Made by a program: the position numbers and the translations under genes
Assembly (NCBI RefSeq): GCF_029892685.1
Contig: NZ_JARXVD010000001.1
Location: forward strand, 496,001-560,000
Length of the DNA: 64,000 bases
Direction of reading: 5' to 3'
From: Mycobacterium sp. OTB74
Lineage (GTDB): Bacteria > Actinomycetota > Actinomycetes > Mycobacteriales > Mycobacteriaceae
Part shown: positions 37,978 through 47,044 of the stretch, in pieces
Position numbering within the stretch: position 1 is the stretch's first letter
How the letters are laid out: each line of letters starts with the position of its first letter
Notes under the pieces: generated by a model
The model's database searches: none
Seen by the model: the letters and a program-made list of their open reading frames with translations, nothing else
What the model was told of the DNA's origin: nothing

Positions 37978-38982
37978 ATGACGAGTACCGACCACACGTC
38001 CGAAGCCGCTCCGGCGGCGATTGTTGACCAGGCTCCCAACCCGCACGCGACCGCCGAGCAGGTCGAGGCGGCGCGCCACGACACCAAGCTGGCTCAGATC
38101 CTTTACCACGACTGGGAAGCCGAGAGCTACGACGACAAGTGGTCCATCTCGTACGACCAGCGGTGCATCGACTACGCCCGTGGCCGCTTCGATGCCATCG
38201 TGCCCGACGAGGTCCAGCGCGAGCTGCCCTACGACCGCGCCCTGGAGCTGGGCTGTGGCACCGGCTTCTTCCTGCTGAACCTCATCCAGTCCGGCGTGGC
38301 CCGTCGTGGCTCGGTCACCGACCTGTCGCCGGGCATGGTCAAGGTGGCTACCCGCAACGGCCAGGCACTGGGTCTGGACGTAGACGGCCGGGTCGCCGAC
38401 GCCGAGGGCATCCCCTACGAGGACAACACCTTTGACCTGGTGGTCGGTCATGCGGTGCTGCACCACATCCCCGACGTCGAGCTGTCGCTGCGCGAGGTGG
38501 TCCGGGTGCTCAAGCCCGGTGGCCGGTTCATCTTCGCCGGCGAGCCGACCACGGTCGGCAACTTCTACGCCCGTCGTCTAGCCGACCTGACGTGGAAGAC
38601 CACCGTCGCGGCCATGAAGCTGCCCGGGCTGGAGTCGTGGCGGCGGCCGCAGGAGGAACTTGACGAGAACTCCCGCGCTGCGGCGCTGGAATGGATCGTC
38701 GACCTGCATACCTTCGAGCCCGCCGACCTGGAGCGCATGGCGACCAACGCCGGTGCGGTCGAAGTTGCCACTGCCAGTGAGGAATTCACCGCCGCCATGC
38801 TGGGCTGGCCGGTGCGTACCTTCGAGTCGACCGTGCCCCCGGGCAAGCTCGGCTGGAGCTGGGCCAAGTTCGCCTTCGGCGGTTGGACCACGCTGAGCTG
38901 GGTCGATGCCAATATCTGGCGGCACATCGTGCCCAAGGGCTGGTTCTACAACGTAATGATGACCGGGGTCAAGCCCTCGTAA
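37978..38982 (+). CDS. SAM-dependent methyltransferase (Rv3038c-like)
   Basis: This is a 334-residue class I methyltransferase. Motif I is ALELGCGTGFFLLNL (about residue 88), the acidic second strand is VTDLSPGMV, and motif VLHHIPDVELSLREVVRVLKPGG is that of the UbiE/Methyltransf_11 group. The C-terminal region (WSWAKFAFGGWTTLSWVDANIWRHIV) is hydrophobic and may contact membrane or a lipid substrate. The substrate is unknown. The ATG at 37978 begins MTSTDHTSEAAP. The next gene starts two bases after its stop, suggesting co-transcription. Confidence 0.9.
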   Translation: MTSTDHTSEAAPAAIVDQAPNPHATAEQVEAARHDTKLAQILYHDWEAESYDDKWSISYDQRCIDYARGRFDAIVPDEVQRELPYDRALELGCGTGFFLLNLIQSGVARRGSVTDLSPGMVKVATRNGQALGLDVDGRVADAEGIPYEDNTFDLVVGHAVLHHIPDVELSLREVVRVLKPGGRFIFAGEPTTVGNFYARRLADLTWKTTVAAMKLPGLESWRRPQEELDENSRAAALEWIVDLHTFEPADLERMATNAGAVEVATASEEFTAAMLGWPVRTFESTVPPGKLGWSWAKFAFGGWTTLSWVDANIWRHIVPKGWFYNVMMTGVKPS

Positions 38983-38983
38983 G

Positions 38984-40168
38984 TTGGCTGTTGCCTTCAC
39001 GCTCGACGACGTCGCCTACCTGACCGGACCCGGTCGGGAGGCGCTGTCGGAGGTGTCCGCACGGACGTTCTCCGACGCCACTAAGGTTGCCGATATCGCT
39101 TGGGCGCGTTCGCATTTCGGCGAGCGCGCAGCGATCCTGGTGGAGACCGTGTTGCTGCGCCGCCGGGCAGTGGCCAAGCTCCCTGATGGCGGGGACTGGC
39201 TGTTCACCGACGACGCCGTGCAGCAGGCCACCGCCGCTCCGGTGGCCGCGCACCGAGCGCGTCGGCTGGCCGGCACGGTGGTGCACGACGTGACCTGCTC
39301 GATCGGTACCGAGCTTGCGGCCCTGCGCGATTCGGCGTCCGAGGTAATCGGCAGCGACATCGACGCGGTGCGGTTGGCCATGGCGCGGCACAACCTCGGC
39401 GACGGGGTGCTGCTATGCCGGGCAGACGCGTTACGGCCGGTCACCCGCGGCACTGTGGTGGTCGTCGATCCGGCGCGCCGCAGTTCCGGGCGGCGTCGTT
39501 TCGATCCCCGTGACTACGTGCCGCCGCTGGACGCGTTGTTGCAGGTGTACGCGGACCGCGATCTCGTCGTAAAGTGCGCTCCTGGAATCGATTTCGCGTA
39601 CCTGGACGAGGCGGGCTTCGCCGGAGAGGTGCAGATCACCTCGTTGGCGGGCAGCGTCCGCGAAGCCTGCCTGTGGTCACCGGGATTGACCGAACCGGGC
39701 GTGCGTCGGCGCGCCACGGTGCTGGACCACTCGGGGCAACCGGCCGAAGAGCTCACCGACGCCGACCCCGACGACTGCCCGACGGCGCCGGCGGGTCGGT
39801 GGATCGTCGACCCCGACGGCGCGGTGGTGCGGGCAGGACTGGTGCGGCACTACGCTGGCCGACACGGCCTGTGGCAACTGGACCCGGACATCGCCTACCT
39901 GTCCGGCGATGAATTACCCAGTGGGGTAAGAGGATTCGAAGTTCTCGAAGAGCTGCCGTACAACGAGAAGCGGCTGCGTCAGGCCTTGTCGTCGCGCGAG
40001 GCGGCGGCGGTGGAAATCCTGGTGCGCGGCGTCGACGTCGACCCCGACGCGCTGCGGTCGCGGTTACGGCTCAAGCGTTCCGGCGCTGCGCTTTCGGTGG
40101 TGATCACCAGGATCGGTACCGGCAGGGTGGGCCGTGCCGTGGCATTCATCTGCCGGGCGTCCCGCTAG
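38984..40168 (+). CDS. THUMP-like/SAM-dependent methyltransferase-fold protein (Rv3037c-like)
   Basis: The product has 394 residues. A central Rossmann-type region reads VVHDVTCSIGTELAAL, VIGSDIDAVRLAMARHN, then TVVVVDPARRSSGRRR (DPPR/DPAR motif typical of nucleic-acid methyltransferases). The C-terminal part (FEVLEELPYNEKRLRQAL, then LRLKRSGAALSVVITRIG) matches the THUMP-like domain I recall in these actinobacterial proteins. A nucleic-acid methylation role is inferred only. The start is uncertain: TTG at 38984 has no strong ribosome site, but no better in-frame start is seen nearby. Confidence 0.82.
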   Translation: MAVAFTLDDVAYLTGPGREALSEVSARTFSDATKVADIAWARSHFGERAAILVETVLLRRRAVAKLPDGGDWLFTDDAVQQATAAPVAAHRARRLAGTVVHDVTCSIGTELAALRDSASEVIGSDIDAVRLAMARHNLGDGVLLCRADALRPVTRGTVVVVDPARRSSGRRRFDPRDYVPPLDALLQVYADRDLVVKCAPGIDFAYLDEAGFAGEVQITSLAGSVREACLWSPGLTEPGVRRRATVLDHSGQPAEELTDADPDDCPTAPAGRWIVDPDGAVVRAGLVRHYAGRHGLWQLDPDIAYLSGDELPSGVRGFEVLEELPYNEKRLRQALSSREAAAVEILVRGVDVDPDALRSRLRLKRSGAALSVVITRIGTGRVGRAVAFICRASR

Positions 40169-40289
40169 CGTCGTTGGCCCGCCCGCCGTTCACCGGCAAC
40201 GGTGCGGCCCGGTGGTGTGCCGCAGGTATTCTTTTGGCTACTGGTGCCGCGCCGGTGCCGCACCCACACGTTCCGGAGGAAACTGCCAG

Positions 40290-40985
40290 ATGCGCCTTCC
40301 CGTGCTCGCTGCGGTGGTCGCTGCCGTCGGGGCAGTCAGCTTGCCTGCGGCCCCTATCGCGTTAGCGGCCCCGCCGAAATGTTCCGACATGGGCGGTGTC
40401 GTCGACAGCCAGCAGATGTGTCAGATCCGCGATACCCAGCCGGGCTACGCGCTCAACATCAGTTACCCGGCGCTGTACCCGGACCAGAAGGCGATGCTCG
40501 ACTACATCTCCCAAACCCGGGACGGTTTTGTCAACGTTGCCAAGGGATCTGGCCAGCACGACACTCCCTATGAACTCGACACCACGGCCACCACCTACAG
40601 CTCGGCCGTGCCGCCGCGGGGCTCCCAGTCGGTGGTGTTCAAGACCTTCCAGGATGTCGGCGGGGCGCACCCGCAGACGTTCTACAAGTCGTTCAACTGG
40701 GACGAGGGGCTGCGCAAGCCGATCACCATCGACAACCTCTTTTCCCCTGGTACACAACCATTTCCGGTGATCCTGCCGCTGGTTCAGAGCGAGCTGGTCA
40801 AGCAGTCCGGTCAGCCGGTGGTGATCCCGTCGGGTGTCGGACTGGATCCGACCACGTACAAGAACTTCGCCATCACCAACGATTCGTTGATCTTCTTCTT
40901 CAGTCAGGGTGAGGTGCTGCCGGAATCGGCAGGGGCGCTACAGGTGACGGTGCCGCGGGCCCCGATCGACTCGATGATCGCTTAG
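40290..40985 (+). CDS. Secreted TB22.2-like protein with DUF3298-type domain
   Basis: The product has 231 residues. The signal peptide MRLPVLAAVVAAVGAVSLPA ends near ALAAP. The mature protein has a Cys pair (KCSDMGGVVDSQQMCQI) and an RsiV/DUF3298-like C-terminal domain (TFYKSFNWDEGLRKPITIDNLF, FAITNDSLIFFFSQGEVLP). It matches M. tuberculosis TB22.2 (Rv3036c), a secreted antigen of unknown function. GGAGGA (40275-40280) precedes the ATG at 40290. It is convergent with the lipoprotein gene across a strong hairpin. Confidence 0.92.
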   Translation: MRLPVLAAVVAAVGAVSLPAAPIALAAPPKCSDMGGVVDSQQMCQIRDTQPGYALNISYPALYPDQKAMLDYISQTRDGFVNVAKGSGQHDTPYELDTTATTYSSAVPPRGSQSVVFKTFQDVGGAHPQTFYKSFNWDEGLRKPITIDNLFSPGTQPFPVILPLVQSELVKQSGQPVVIPSGVGLDPTTYKNFAITNDSLIFFFSQGEVLPESAGALQVTVPRAPIDSMIA

Positions 40986-41036
40986 CGATTTGTGCACGAA
41001 ACGGGCGGTCAGCGCCCCAAATCGTGCACACATCGC
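40985..41036. terminator. Bidirectional terminator hairpin
   Basis: Nested inverted repeats between convergent genes: GCGAT/ATCGC (40985-40989, 41032-41036), one mismatch, then TGTGCACGA/TCGTGCACA (40991-40999, 41022-41030), with an inner GGGCG/CGCCC stem. It is symmetric enough to stop transcription from both sides. Confidence 0.75.
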
Positions 41037-41042
41037 GAAAGC

Positions 41043-42338
41043 TCAGGCCGGCGCGAACGCGTAGACCTGGCCGTCGCTGGTGGCGGTGACCACCCGCTTG
41101 TCGTGACCCACTGACACCCCAACCGGCCAACCGGTGGCACCTGGCAACGGATAGCTGCTGAGCGTATGGCCGTCGCCGGGCGCGAAGACGAGCAGCGCCT
41201 GACCGTGATCGCCGTCGCGCACCACTGCGTACCCCACGCTGGTGCCGGCGCGCGTCGATGTCGTCAATGGTTCGACGTCGTCACGTGACCAGGCCTGCTC
41301 GCCGTGGTCGCCCTTGTCTCTGACCGCAGTGAGCTTGGTGTGCGGTCCGCCGCCGGCGACAATCAGCCCGTCTGGGCTCACCGATGGCGGAGTCTGCGGC
41401 TGAAAGCCCAGGTCGATAGACCACTTGGCCTTGCCGTCGGCCGAATTCAGCGCCCACAGATGCTGGTCGCGGCCATTGACGTAGACAGTCTTCCCGTCAG
41501 CCGACAGCACTGGGCTGGCGATGGGGCCGCCGCCGACCGCGGTACTGGTCCATTCCCGGCTCAGCAATGGCGTCTGGCCGGGGCGGTAGCGCAACCCGAG
41601 CATGGTGGGGGCATCGGCGCCCGGCTGCCAGATGCCGATCACCACGATGCCGGTCGACGCGGAGAACGCCGGCGCGGCCGATATTGGGCAACCCGCCCGG
41701 GCGGGTTGGCAATCGGCCAGTCCACGTTCGGAATCCGTCGGGTCAATCCCGCCGACCAGGTCCAGGGGAGTCCCGACGACGTCGCCGCGGTTTGCGTTGA
41801 AAACCAGAACCTGGCCCAGGTGCGTCACCATCAGCAGCTGGCCGGGAGCCAGAATGCGCGGGGTGGTCGGCATGCCGATCACCGGCTTGCGCCACCGGAT
41901 CCACTGGGTTGGCGGGAAGGCCAAAATGGCCCCGGGCTGACCGACATAAAGATTGTCGAAGCCGTCGAACAGCGGACTGGACATGGCGCCGCCTTGCCAG
42001 AGGCGAGTGCACCACCGTTGGCGGCCGTGCTCGTCGCTCTGCCACACCATCAGCGAGCAGCCGGCCGGCGACTGGGCATTGACCGCCAGATAGTTGGTCG
42101 AGCCGAGAATGACCTGTGAGCCCAGGCTGCCTTTGACCGGCCGGGCCCAGTCCTGCCGGAGCGTGCTCGCTCCGGAGAGGGCGGTGAAACTGCTGTTGGC
42201 GGCGTTGCCGTACTGAGCCGGCCAGCCGTCTGACGGGTGGGCCAGAACCCAGTCATCGGTGTTGCCACAGCCGGCGACGGTGAGCGTGACCGCTGCCACC
42301 GCAGCAGCGGCACGTCGGCGCAATCCATGTACAAGCAT
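41043..42338 (-). CDS. Beta-propeller (PQQ-like) lipoprotein (Rv3035-like)
   Basis: The product has 431 residues. Lipoprotein signal: basic MLVHGLRRR, hydrophobic segment, lipobox TVAGC. The mature part has repeated blades with WxLN/W-S-I-D patterns (DQHLWALNSADGKAKWSIDL, TVYVNGRD), typical of quinoprotein/BamB-like propellers. A cell-surface scaffolding or binding role is likely; the lack of obvious PQQ ligands argues against an enzyme. The ATG at 42338 begins the signal directly. It is divergent from the acyltransferase gene. Confidence 0.88.
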   Translation of the reverse strand: MLVHGLRRRAAAAVAAVTLTVAGCGNTDDWVLAHPSDGWPAQYGNAANSSFTALSGASTLRQDWARPVKGSLGSQVILGSTNYLAVNAQSPAGCSLMVWQSDEHGRQRWCTRLWQGGAMSSPLFDGFDNLYVGQPGAILAFPPTQWIRWRKPVIGMPTTPRILAPGQLLMVTHLGQVLVFNANRGDVVGTPLDLVGGIDPTDSERGLADCQPARAGCPISAAPAFSASTGIVVIGIWQPGADAPTMLGLRYRPGQTPLLSREWTSTAVGGGPIASPVLSADGKTVYVNGRDQHLWALNSADGKAKWSIDLGFQPQTPPSVSPDGLIVAGGGPHTKLTAVRDKGDHGEQAWSRDDVEPLTTSTRAGTSVGYAVVRDGDHGQALLVFAPGDGHTLSSYPLPGATGWPVGVSVGHDKRVVTATSDGQVYAFAPA

Positions 42339-42391
42339 CGGGTCTAGAGACTATCCGTTGCCGCGATTGGCCTCGCGTAGGCTTTCCGGCC

Positions 42392-43129
42392 ATGACGACG
42401 ATGTGGGGCGCACCGATTCACAAACGATGGCGGGGGTCGCGGCTGCGCGATTCGCGGCAGGCGCGCTTCCTGACTCGCGAATCGCTGCAGTGGGTGCTGG
42501 ACAACAAGGCCTACACACCGTGGTACCTGGTTCGCTATTTCCGGCTGCTGAAGTTCAAGCTGGCCAACCCGCACATCATCACCCGCGGCATGGTGTTCCT
42601 GGGCAAGGGCGTCGAGATTCAGTGCACCCCGGAACTTGCCCAGATGGAAATCGGCCGGTGGGTCCACATCGGCGACAAGAACACCATCCGCTGCCATGAA
42701 GGTTCGCTGCGCATCGGCGACAAAGTGGTACTGGGCCGCGACAACGTGATCAACACCTATCTGGACATCGAACTCGGTGAGTCCGCTCTGATGGCCGATT
42801 GGTGCTACGTCTGCGACTTTGACCACAAGATGGACAGCATCGAGCTGCCCATCAAGGACCAGGGCATCATCAAAGGTCCGGTGCGCATCGGCCCCGACAC
42901 CTGGATCGCTGCGAAGGTGACGGTGCTGCGCAACACCAGCGTCGGCCGTGGCTGCGTGCTGGGTGCCCACGCGGTGGTCAAGGGTGAGATTCCGGACTTC
43001 TCCATCGCGGTCGGGGCACCGGCCAAGGTGGTCAAGAACCGCAAGCTGGACTGGGAAACCACGGCGGCCGAGCGGGCCGCGCTGGCCGCGGCGCTGGCCG
43101 ACATCGAGCGCAAAAAGAGCGCTACCTAG
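42392..43129 (+). CDS. Hexapeptide-repeat acyltransferase (Rv3034c-like)
   Basis: The product has 245 residues. A left-handed beta-helix of hexapeptide repeats spans about residues 70-215 (IGRWVHIGDKNTIRC, IGDKVVLGRDNVINTY, IGPDTWIAAKVTVLRNTSVGRGCVLGAHAVV). A conserved catalytic His lies in CDFDHKMD, and the cap is IAVGAPAKVVKN. Such enzymes O-acetylate sugars. Its position beside the glycosyltransferase cluster suggests it acylates a polysaccharide such as methylglucose lipopolysaccharide; this is inference. The length is shorter than the about 300 residues I recall for Rv3034c. Confidence 0.9.
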   Translation: MTTMWGAPIHKRWRGSRLRDSRQARFLTRESLQWVLDNKAYTPWYLVRYFRLLKFKLANPHIITRGMVFLGKGVEIQCTPELAQMEIGRWVHIGDKNTIRCHEGSLRIGDKVVLGRDNVINTYLDIELGESALMADWCYVCDFDHKMDSIELPIKDQGIIKGPVRIGPDTWIAAKVTVLRNTSVGRGCVLGAHAVVKGEIPDFSIAVGAPAKVVKNRKLDWETTAAERAALAAALADIERKKSAT

Positions 43130-43144
43130 GCCTTTTCACCGTTT

Positions 43145-43172
43145 CTCCGCCCAAATGTCCGTTTGGGCGGAG
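43145..43172. terminator. Strong bidirectional terminator hairpin
   Basis: A perfect 11-bp inverted repeat (CTCCGCCCAAA 43145-43155, TTTGGGCGGAG 43162-43172) with a 6-base loop sits between convergent genes whose stops are 48 bp apart. The A/T-rich inner edge gives short T-runs on both strands. Confidence 0.8.
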
Positions 43173-43177
43173 GAACG

Positions 43178-44407
43178 TCAGCCGCGGTCGGGGAGGGGCC
43201 GCTCGACGATCGGACGCCGGGCGTGTGGCAGGCGCTCGCCGCGCTTGGCCGCCAGGTAGACATCGGAGGTCTCGGCGGCCACGGTCTGCCACGAGAAGTC
43301 CGAATTCAGCCGTTCGCGGGCGGTGACTGCGCGCTGCTGGGCGGCGGCCGGATCGTCAAGCACCTTGCGCACCGCGGAGGCCAGTGCCCCGATGTTGCGT
43401 GGTGGGAACGACACTCCGGTCTTGCCGTTGATCACGGCCTCACCCAAGCCGCCGACGTTGGAGGTCACCAGCGGGGTGCCGGCCGCGGCGGCCTCGAGTG
43501 CGACGATGCCGAACGGTTCGTAGTGGCTGGGCAGCACCGCGGCGTCGGCCCGGTGCAGCAGCTCGAGCAAACCTGAATGATCAACCCGGCCAACGAAATT
43601 CACAGCCTTGGTGACCTTGTGCTTGCGAGCCTCTTCGGCCAGCCAGTCGTACTGGGTGCCGTCGCCGGCGACGGTCAGCGTGGTCCCCGGATGGGTGCGA
43701 CGGATCCGGGGAAGTGCGGCGATCGCGTCGTGCACGCCCTTCTCATACTCCAGCCGGCCGACGAACAGCAGCTCGGCCGGGCCGGAGTGCTTGCGCCGCA
43801 TGGCAAATGGCCAGCCGTTGGTGTCGATGCCGTTGCAGATCACCTTGACGTCGGGCAGTTCCGGCCCGAACAACTCGGTGATCTCCTCGCTCATGGACAG
43901 CGAGCAGGTGATCAGTGAGTCCGATTCGTGCACCAGCCAGGACTCCTGCGAATGCACCTGCCGGCTGACGGCCCCGGACACCCAGCCGGAATGCCGACCG
44001 GCCTCGGTGGCATGGATGGTGGAAACCAGTGGTACATCAAAGTATTCAGCCAGGGTGACGGCCGGATGGGCAACCAGCCAGTCGTGCGCGTGCACCACGT
44101 CGGGAGTCCAGTCCCGCAGACCCAGTCCGGCGCGGATCATGGCGTGGCCCATGGCCAGGGTCCAAGCCATCATGTCGGTGCCGAAGGTGAATTCGTGCGG
44201 GTCCAGCGCCGCCGAGATGACCCAGACACCCTCGTGCACCTCGTTGGTGGTGGGGTGGGTGCTGGGATCGGTGTCCGCTGGGCGGCGGCACAGCACGACC
44301 ACCTGGTGCCCGAGAGCGGCCAACTCGACGGCCAGGTGGTGCACATGGCGACCGAGACCACCGATGACCACCGGTGGGTACTCCCACGAGACCATGAGGA
44401 TTTTCAT
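43178..44407 (-). CDS. GT4-type alpha-glucosyltransferase (Rv3032-like)
   Basis: This 409-residue retaining glycosyltransferase has the GT-B fold: N-terminal MKILMVSWEYPPVVIGGLGRH, an acceptor region with VVHAHDWLVAHPA, and a donor-binding C-terminal half with LLFVGRLEYEKGVHDAI and the E-x7-E motif in PFGIVALEAAAAGTP. It matches M. tuberculosis Rv3032, linked to alpha-1,4-glucan and 6-O-methylglucose lipopolysaccharide elongation. The start at 44407 is chosen because MKILMVSWE opens the fold and overlaps the upstream stop by 4 bp. It is the last gene of a three-gene operon. Confidence 0.93.
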   Translation of the reverse strand: MKILMVSWEYPPVVIGGLGRHVHHLAVELAALGHQVVVLCRRPADTDPSTHPTTNEVHEGVWVISAALDPHEFTFGTDMMAWTLAMGHAMIRAGLGLRDWTPDVVHAHDWLVAHPAVTLAEYFDVPLVSTIHATEAGRHSGWVSGAVSRQVHSQESWLVHESDSLITCSLSMSEEITELFGPELPDVKVICNGIDTNGWPFAMRRKHSGPAELLFVGRLEYEKGVHDAIAALPRIRRTHPGTTLTVAGDGTQYDWLAEEARKHKVTKAVNFVGRVDHSGLLELLHRADAAVLPSHYEPFGIVALEAAAAGTPLVTSNVGGLGEAVINGKTGVSFPPRNIGALASAVRKVLDDPAAAQQRAVTARERLNSDFSWQTVAAETSDVYLAAKRGERLPHARRPIVERPLPDRG

Positions 44408-45999
44408 CGGGGCAACCGCCTGGCGTCCAGGGCACCGAACAGTCCGTCGGCGCAATTCCAGCCCTCCGCTAGCCGCTGGGCCTGATCACGTCGTCCAGAC
44501 GCGAGGGCCCCGGCGATCTCGCGGGTGGCATGCGCGTGTAAGTGCGCGCGGTACCGAGCATATTCGGCCGCCGTGTCCTTGCTCACCATGAAGGGCCAAT
44601 CGCTCGACACGGTCAGCAGTGCCTCGCGCAGGATCTGGTCTGCCACCCTGTTCCGGGTGCCCGGCGCGGCGTCCAACGCCTTGTCCACCGCGATGAGCGC
44701 GGTGTCCACGACTTCGGTGTTGAGCTGCACAAAGTCGGCCACCTGCTCGCCCGACCAGACCTGCCAGTCCTTGCCCGAACCCCAGGAGCTGGGCGGCAGC
44801 TGGACCGGGGCGCCGACGAAATCTGCGTCGATGGCGTCCGACAGGGTGCCTACTTGCACGCCCGCCTCGGGCAACGCGCGCAGCACCTTGCCCAGCCACT
44901 GCGGGCCTTCATGCCACCAGTGGCCGTACAGCTCGGTGTCGAACGCGGCCACCACGTGCGCCGGTCGGCCGATTCGTTCGGACTCCGAGACCAGTCGTCG
45001 CCGAACGACATCCACGAAGTCACTGACGTGCGTGTCGACGGCCGCCGCCGCCCGCTCCGGGTCGTACGGGGCCTTGGCGTCGGACGGGACGGTCCGGCCG
45101 GTCACCCGCGCCGGCTTGAGGCCCGTCAGATGGTCATAGGTGTGGAAGTCGCGGTACGCCGCATTTCCGGGATAACCGGACTTGGGTGACCACACCCGGT
45201 AGCTCACCTGCAGGTCTCGTCCGAAGGCGATGACGTCCGATGCGCCGACCGGGCGGCCCAGTGTGGTGTTGCCGTGCAGCGACGGGCCGTCGACCATGAA
45301 ATGAGTGACTCCTGCTGCGGCATAACCGATTTCCATGCCGGGCGCGTAAGCGCACTCGGGGGCCCAGATGCCGCCGGGAGGGTGAGCGAAGCGCTGGCCG
45401 GCGTCGGCAAGTCCTTCACGCAGCGCGAACTCACGCAGACGCGGGTTCAGCAGCGGTTGAAACGGATGCGACAGCGGGCCGCCGAGCAATTCGATGGTGC
45501 CGGCCTCGATCAGCTGGCGCAGCACCGGGCTGCCGCCGTGCTGCCAGTTGTCGGCAAACTCCTCAAGTGCCAGACCGGCCTGCTCATGCTCATGAAAACC
45601 GAAGGCGCGCAATGCTTCGGGGGAGTTGAAGACATCGGTGGAACCACCGGCAGTGCCATTGCCACGGACCGTCGTTGCCTCCAGCGCGCGCAGTTGCCAG
45701 TTGGACAACCACTGCTGCATGCCGGCCAGGCAGTACGGGTCATCGAGTTGAGCGGTGACTACCGGCGTCATGCCCAGGGTCAGCAACCGGCCGCGGTCTT
45801 CACCGGCGAGTTCGCGCAGCACTTTGATCAGGGGCAGGTACGCCGTGGCCCACGACTGGTACAGCCATTCTTCGCCCACCGGCCAGCGCCCGTGATGGGC
45901 CAGCCATGGCAGGTGCGTATGCAGCACCAGCGTGAACATGCCGGGCACACGCGCCGGCGGGCAGGAGCGCAGCGACCCAGGGTGTGGCTCAGCGCTCAC
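44404..45999 (-). CDS. GH57-type 1,4-alpha-glucan branching enzyme (Rv3031-like)
   Basis: The product has 531 residues. GH57 features are HTHLPWLAHHGRWPVGEEWLYQ at the N-terminus, the nucleophile region GGIWAPECAYAPG (Glu of WAPE), and the acid/base region VVAAFDTELYGHWWHEGPQWL (Asp of FDTE). C-terminal helices follow (SSDWPFMVSKDTAAEYARYR). Archaeal and bacterial relatives are branching enzymes. It likely branches glucan or methylglucose lipopolysaccharide made with the neighbouring glycosyltransferase. The GTG at 45999 overlaps the methyltransferase stop (GTGA). Confidence 0.93.
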   Translation of the reverse strand: MSAEPHPGSLRSCPPARVPGMFTLVLHTHLPWLAHHGRWPVGEEWLYQSWATAYLPLIKVLRELAGEDRGRLLTLGMTPVVTAQLDDPYCLAGMQQWLSNWQLRALEATTVRGNGTAGGSTDVFNSPEALRAFGFHEHEQAGLALEEFADNWQHGGSPVLRQLIEAGTIELLGGPLSHPFQPLLNPRLREFALREGLADAGQRFAHPPGGIWAPECAYAPGMEIGYAAAGVTHFMVDGPSLHGNTTLGRPVGASDVIAFGRDLQVSYRVWSPKSGYPGNAAYRDFHTYDHLTGLKPARVTGRTVPSDAKAPYDPERAAAAVDTHVSDFVDVVRRRLVSESERIGRPAHVVAAFDTELYGHWWHEGPQWLGKVLRALPEAGVQVGTLSDAIDADFVGAPVQLPPSSWGSGKDWQVWSGEQVADFVQLNTEVVDTALIAVDKALDAAPGTRNRVADQILREALLTVSSDWPFMVSKDTAAEYARYRAHLHAHATREIAGALASGRRDQAQRLAEGWNCADGLFGALDARRLPR

Positions 46000-46781
46000 G
46001 GCCGCACCGCGATTGCCACCAGGTCTAGGCTGTCGTCAATATCGGGGCCATTGGGGCGGCCGGATTCCAACAGGTCGAAGTCGGCGGTGGTCACTGCGGC
46101 GACGTCGGCCAGCAGGTCAGCCGGCCAGGGAGCATCGGCCACTGCCCGGTCGATCTGGGCCTGGATGATGGAACCCCCGTGCCGGGCGTCCAACTCGCGC
46201 AGCGTCGCGCTGTGGTAGACGCCGTGCATGCCCTCCATCGCGAACCCCTGATCGGTCAGCAGTTCGGTCAGTTCGGCGGCATTGAGTTCGCGGGTGTGGA
46301 ACGGGTTCAGCGGGGTGTCGCTGCCGGGGGTGAAGGTGATCCGGTTCGGCGTCGACATCAGCAGCACACCGCCGGGCCGCAGTACCCGCAGGCATTCGGC
46401 GACGAACTGGCCCTGGTCCCACAGGTGCTCGATCACCTGGAAGTTGACCACGACATCGACCGAGGCGTCCGGCAACGGCAGGGCGGCCAGGTTGCCGTGA
46501 TGCATCTCGACCCGGGGGTAGCGGGCCCGGACGTGTTCGACGGCGGATTCGTCGTAATCGAGGCCGATGACCCGGCGAGCGACGTTCGCGATCAGATCGG
46601 CGCCGTAACCTTCGCCACAGCCGGCTTCCAGCACGTCACGGTCGCGGCAACGTTCGGCCAGCTGCTGGTACACCACCTCGTGACGGCGGAACCAGTAATT
46701 CTCCTCGGCCAGGCCGGGAACCGTGCGCTCGCCGGTCAGTGGCATGACCGAGTCCGGGTCTGAAGAGGTAAAAGTGCTCAT
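45996..46781 (-). CDS. SAM-dependent methyltransferase of the glucan/MGLP cluster (Rv3030-like)
   Basis: This is a 261-residue class I methyltransferase: motif I DVLEAGCGEGYGADLIA, the acidic strand VIGLDYDESAVEHVRARYP, and motif FQVIEHLWDQGQFVAECLRVLRPGG followed by STPNRITFTPGS. It matches M. tuberculosis Rv3030, which lies in the 6-O-methylglucosyl lipopolysaccharide cluster, so sugar O-methylation is likely but not proven from sequence. It is first in the operon with the GH57 and GT genes, each overlapping by 4 bp, and divergent from the etf operon. Confidence 0.92.
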   Translation of the reverse strand: MSTFTSSDPDSVMPLTGERTVPGLAEENYWFRRHEVVYQQLAERCRDRDVLEAGCGEGYGADLIANVARRVIGLDYDESAVEHVRARYPRVEMHHGNLAALPLPDASVDVVVNFQVIEHLWDQGQFVAECLRVLRPGGVLLMSTPNRITFTPGSDTPLNPFHTRELNAAELTELLTDQGFAMEGMHGVYHSATLRELDARHGGSIIQAQIDRAVADAPWPADLLADVAAVTTADFDLLESGRPNGPDIDDSLDLVAIAVRP

Positions 46782-46957
46782 TAGATAGCCAGGCTAGTGC
46801 AGGCAGACCTGTTGAGTTTTCATGCCCGAGCGCTTCGACCGATCACCGGGTCCCTCGGCCCGCCACGATGTCGGCTCGAGTGTGGCCGAGAAAACAAAAG
46901 GTGGGGCAATTTGGGCATCGCGCGACCAGCTATTGTGTTCGTGCGCATGCCGCACAA

Positions 46958-46973
46958 GTTACCGGCTAGTAAC
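46958..46973. promoter_or_regulatory. 16-bp palindrome upstream of etfB-etfA
   Basis: GTTAC (46958-46962) and GTAAC (46969-46973) form perfect inverted arms around CGGCTA, about 72 bp before the etfB ATG. The shape fits a TetR-type operator, many of which control lipid metabolism in mycobacteria. No regulator is encoded next to it. The rest of 46782-47044 holds no supportable gene. Confidence 0.45.
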
Positions 46974-47044
46974 ATGCTGGTCGATGCGTGAATCGTGAAT
47001 GCCAGGCCGACCGCCGGCCTCATCGAGGAGGACGAACCACACCC

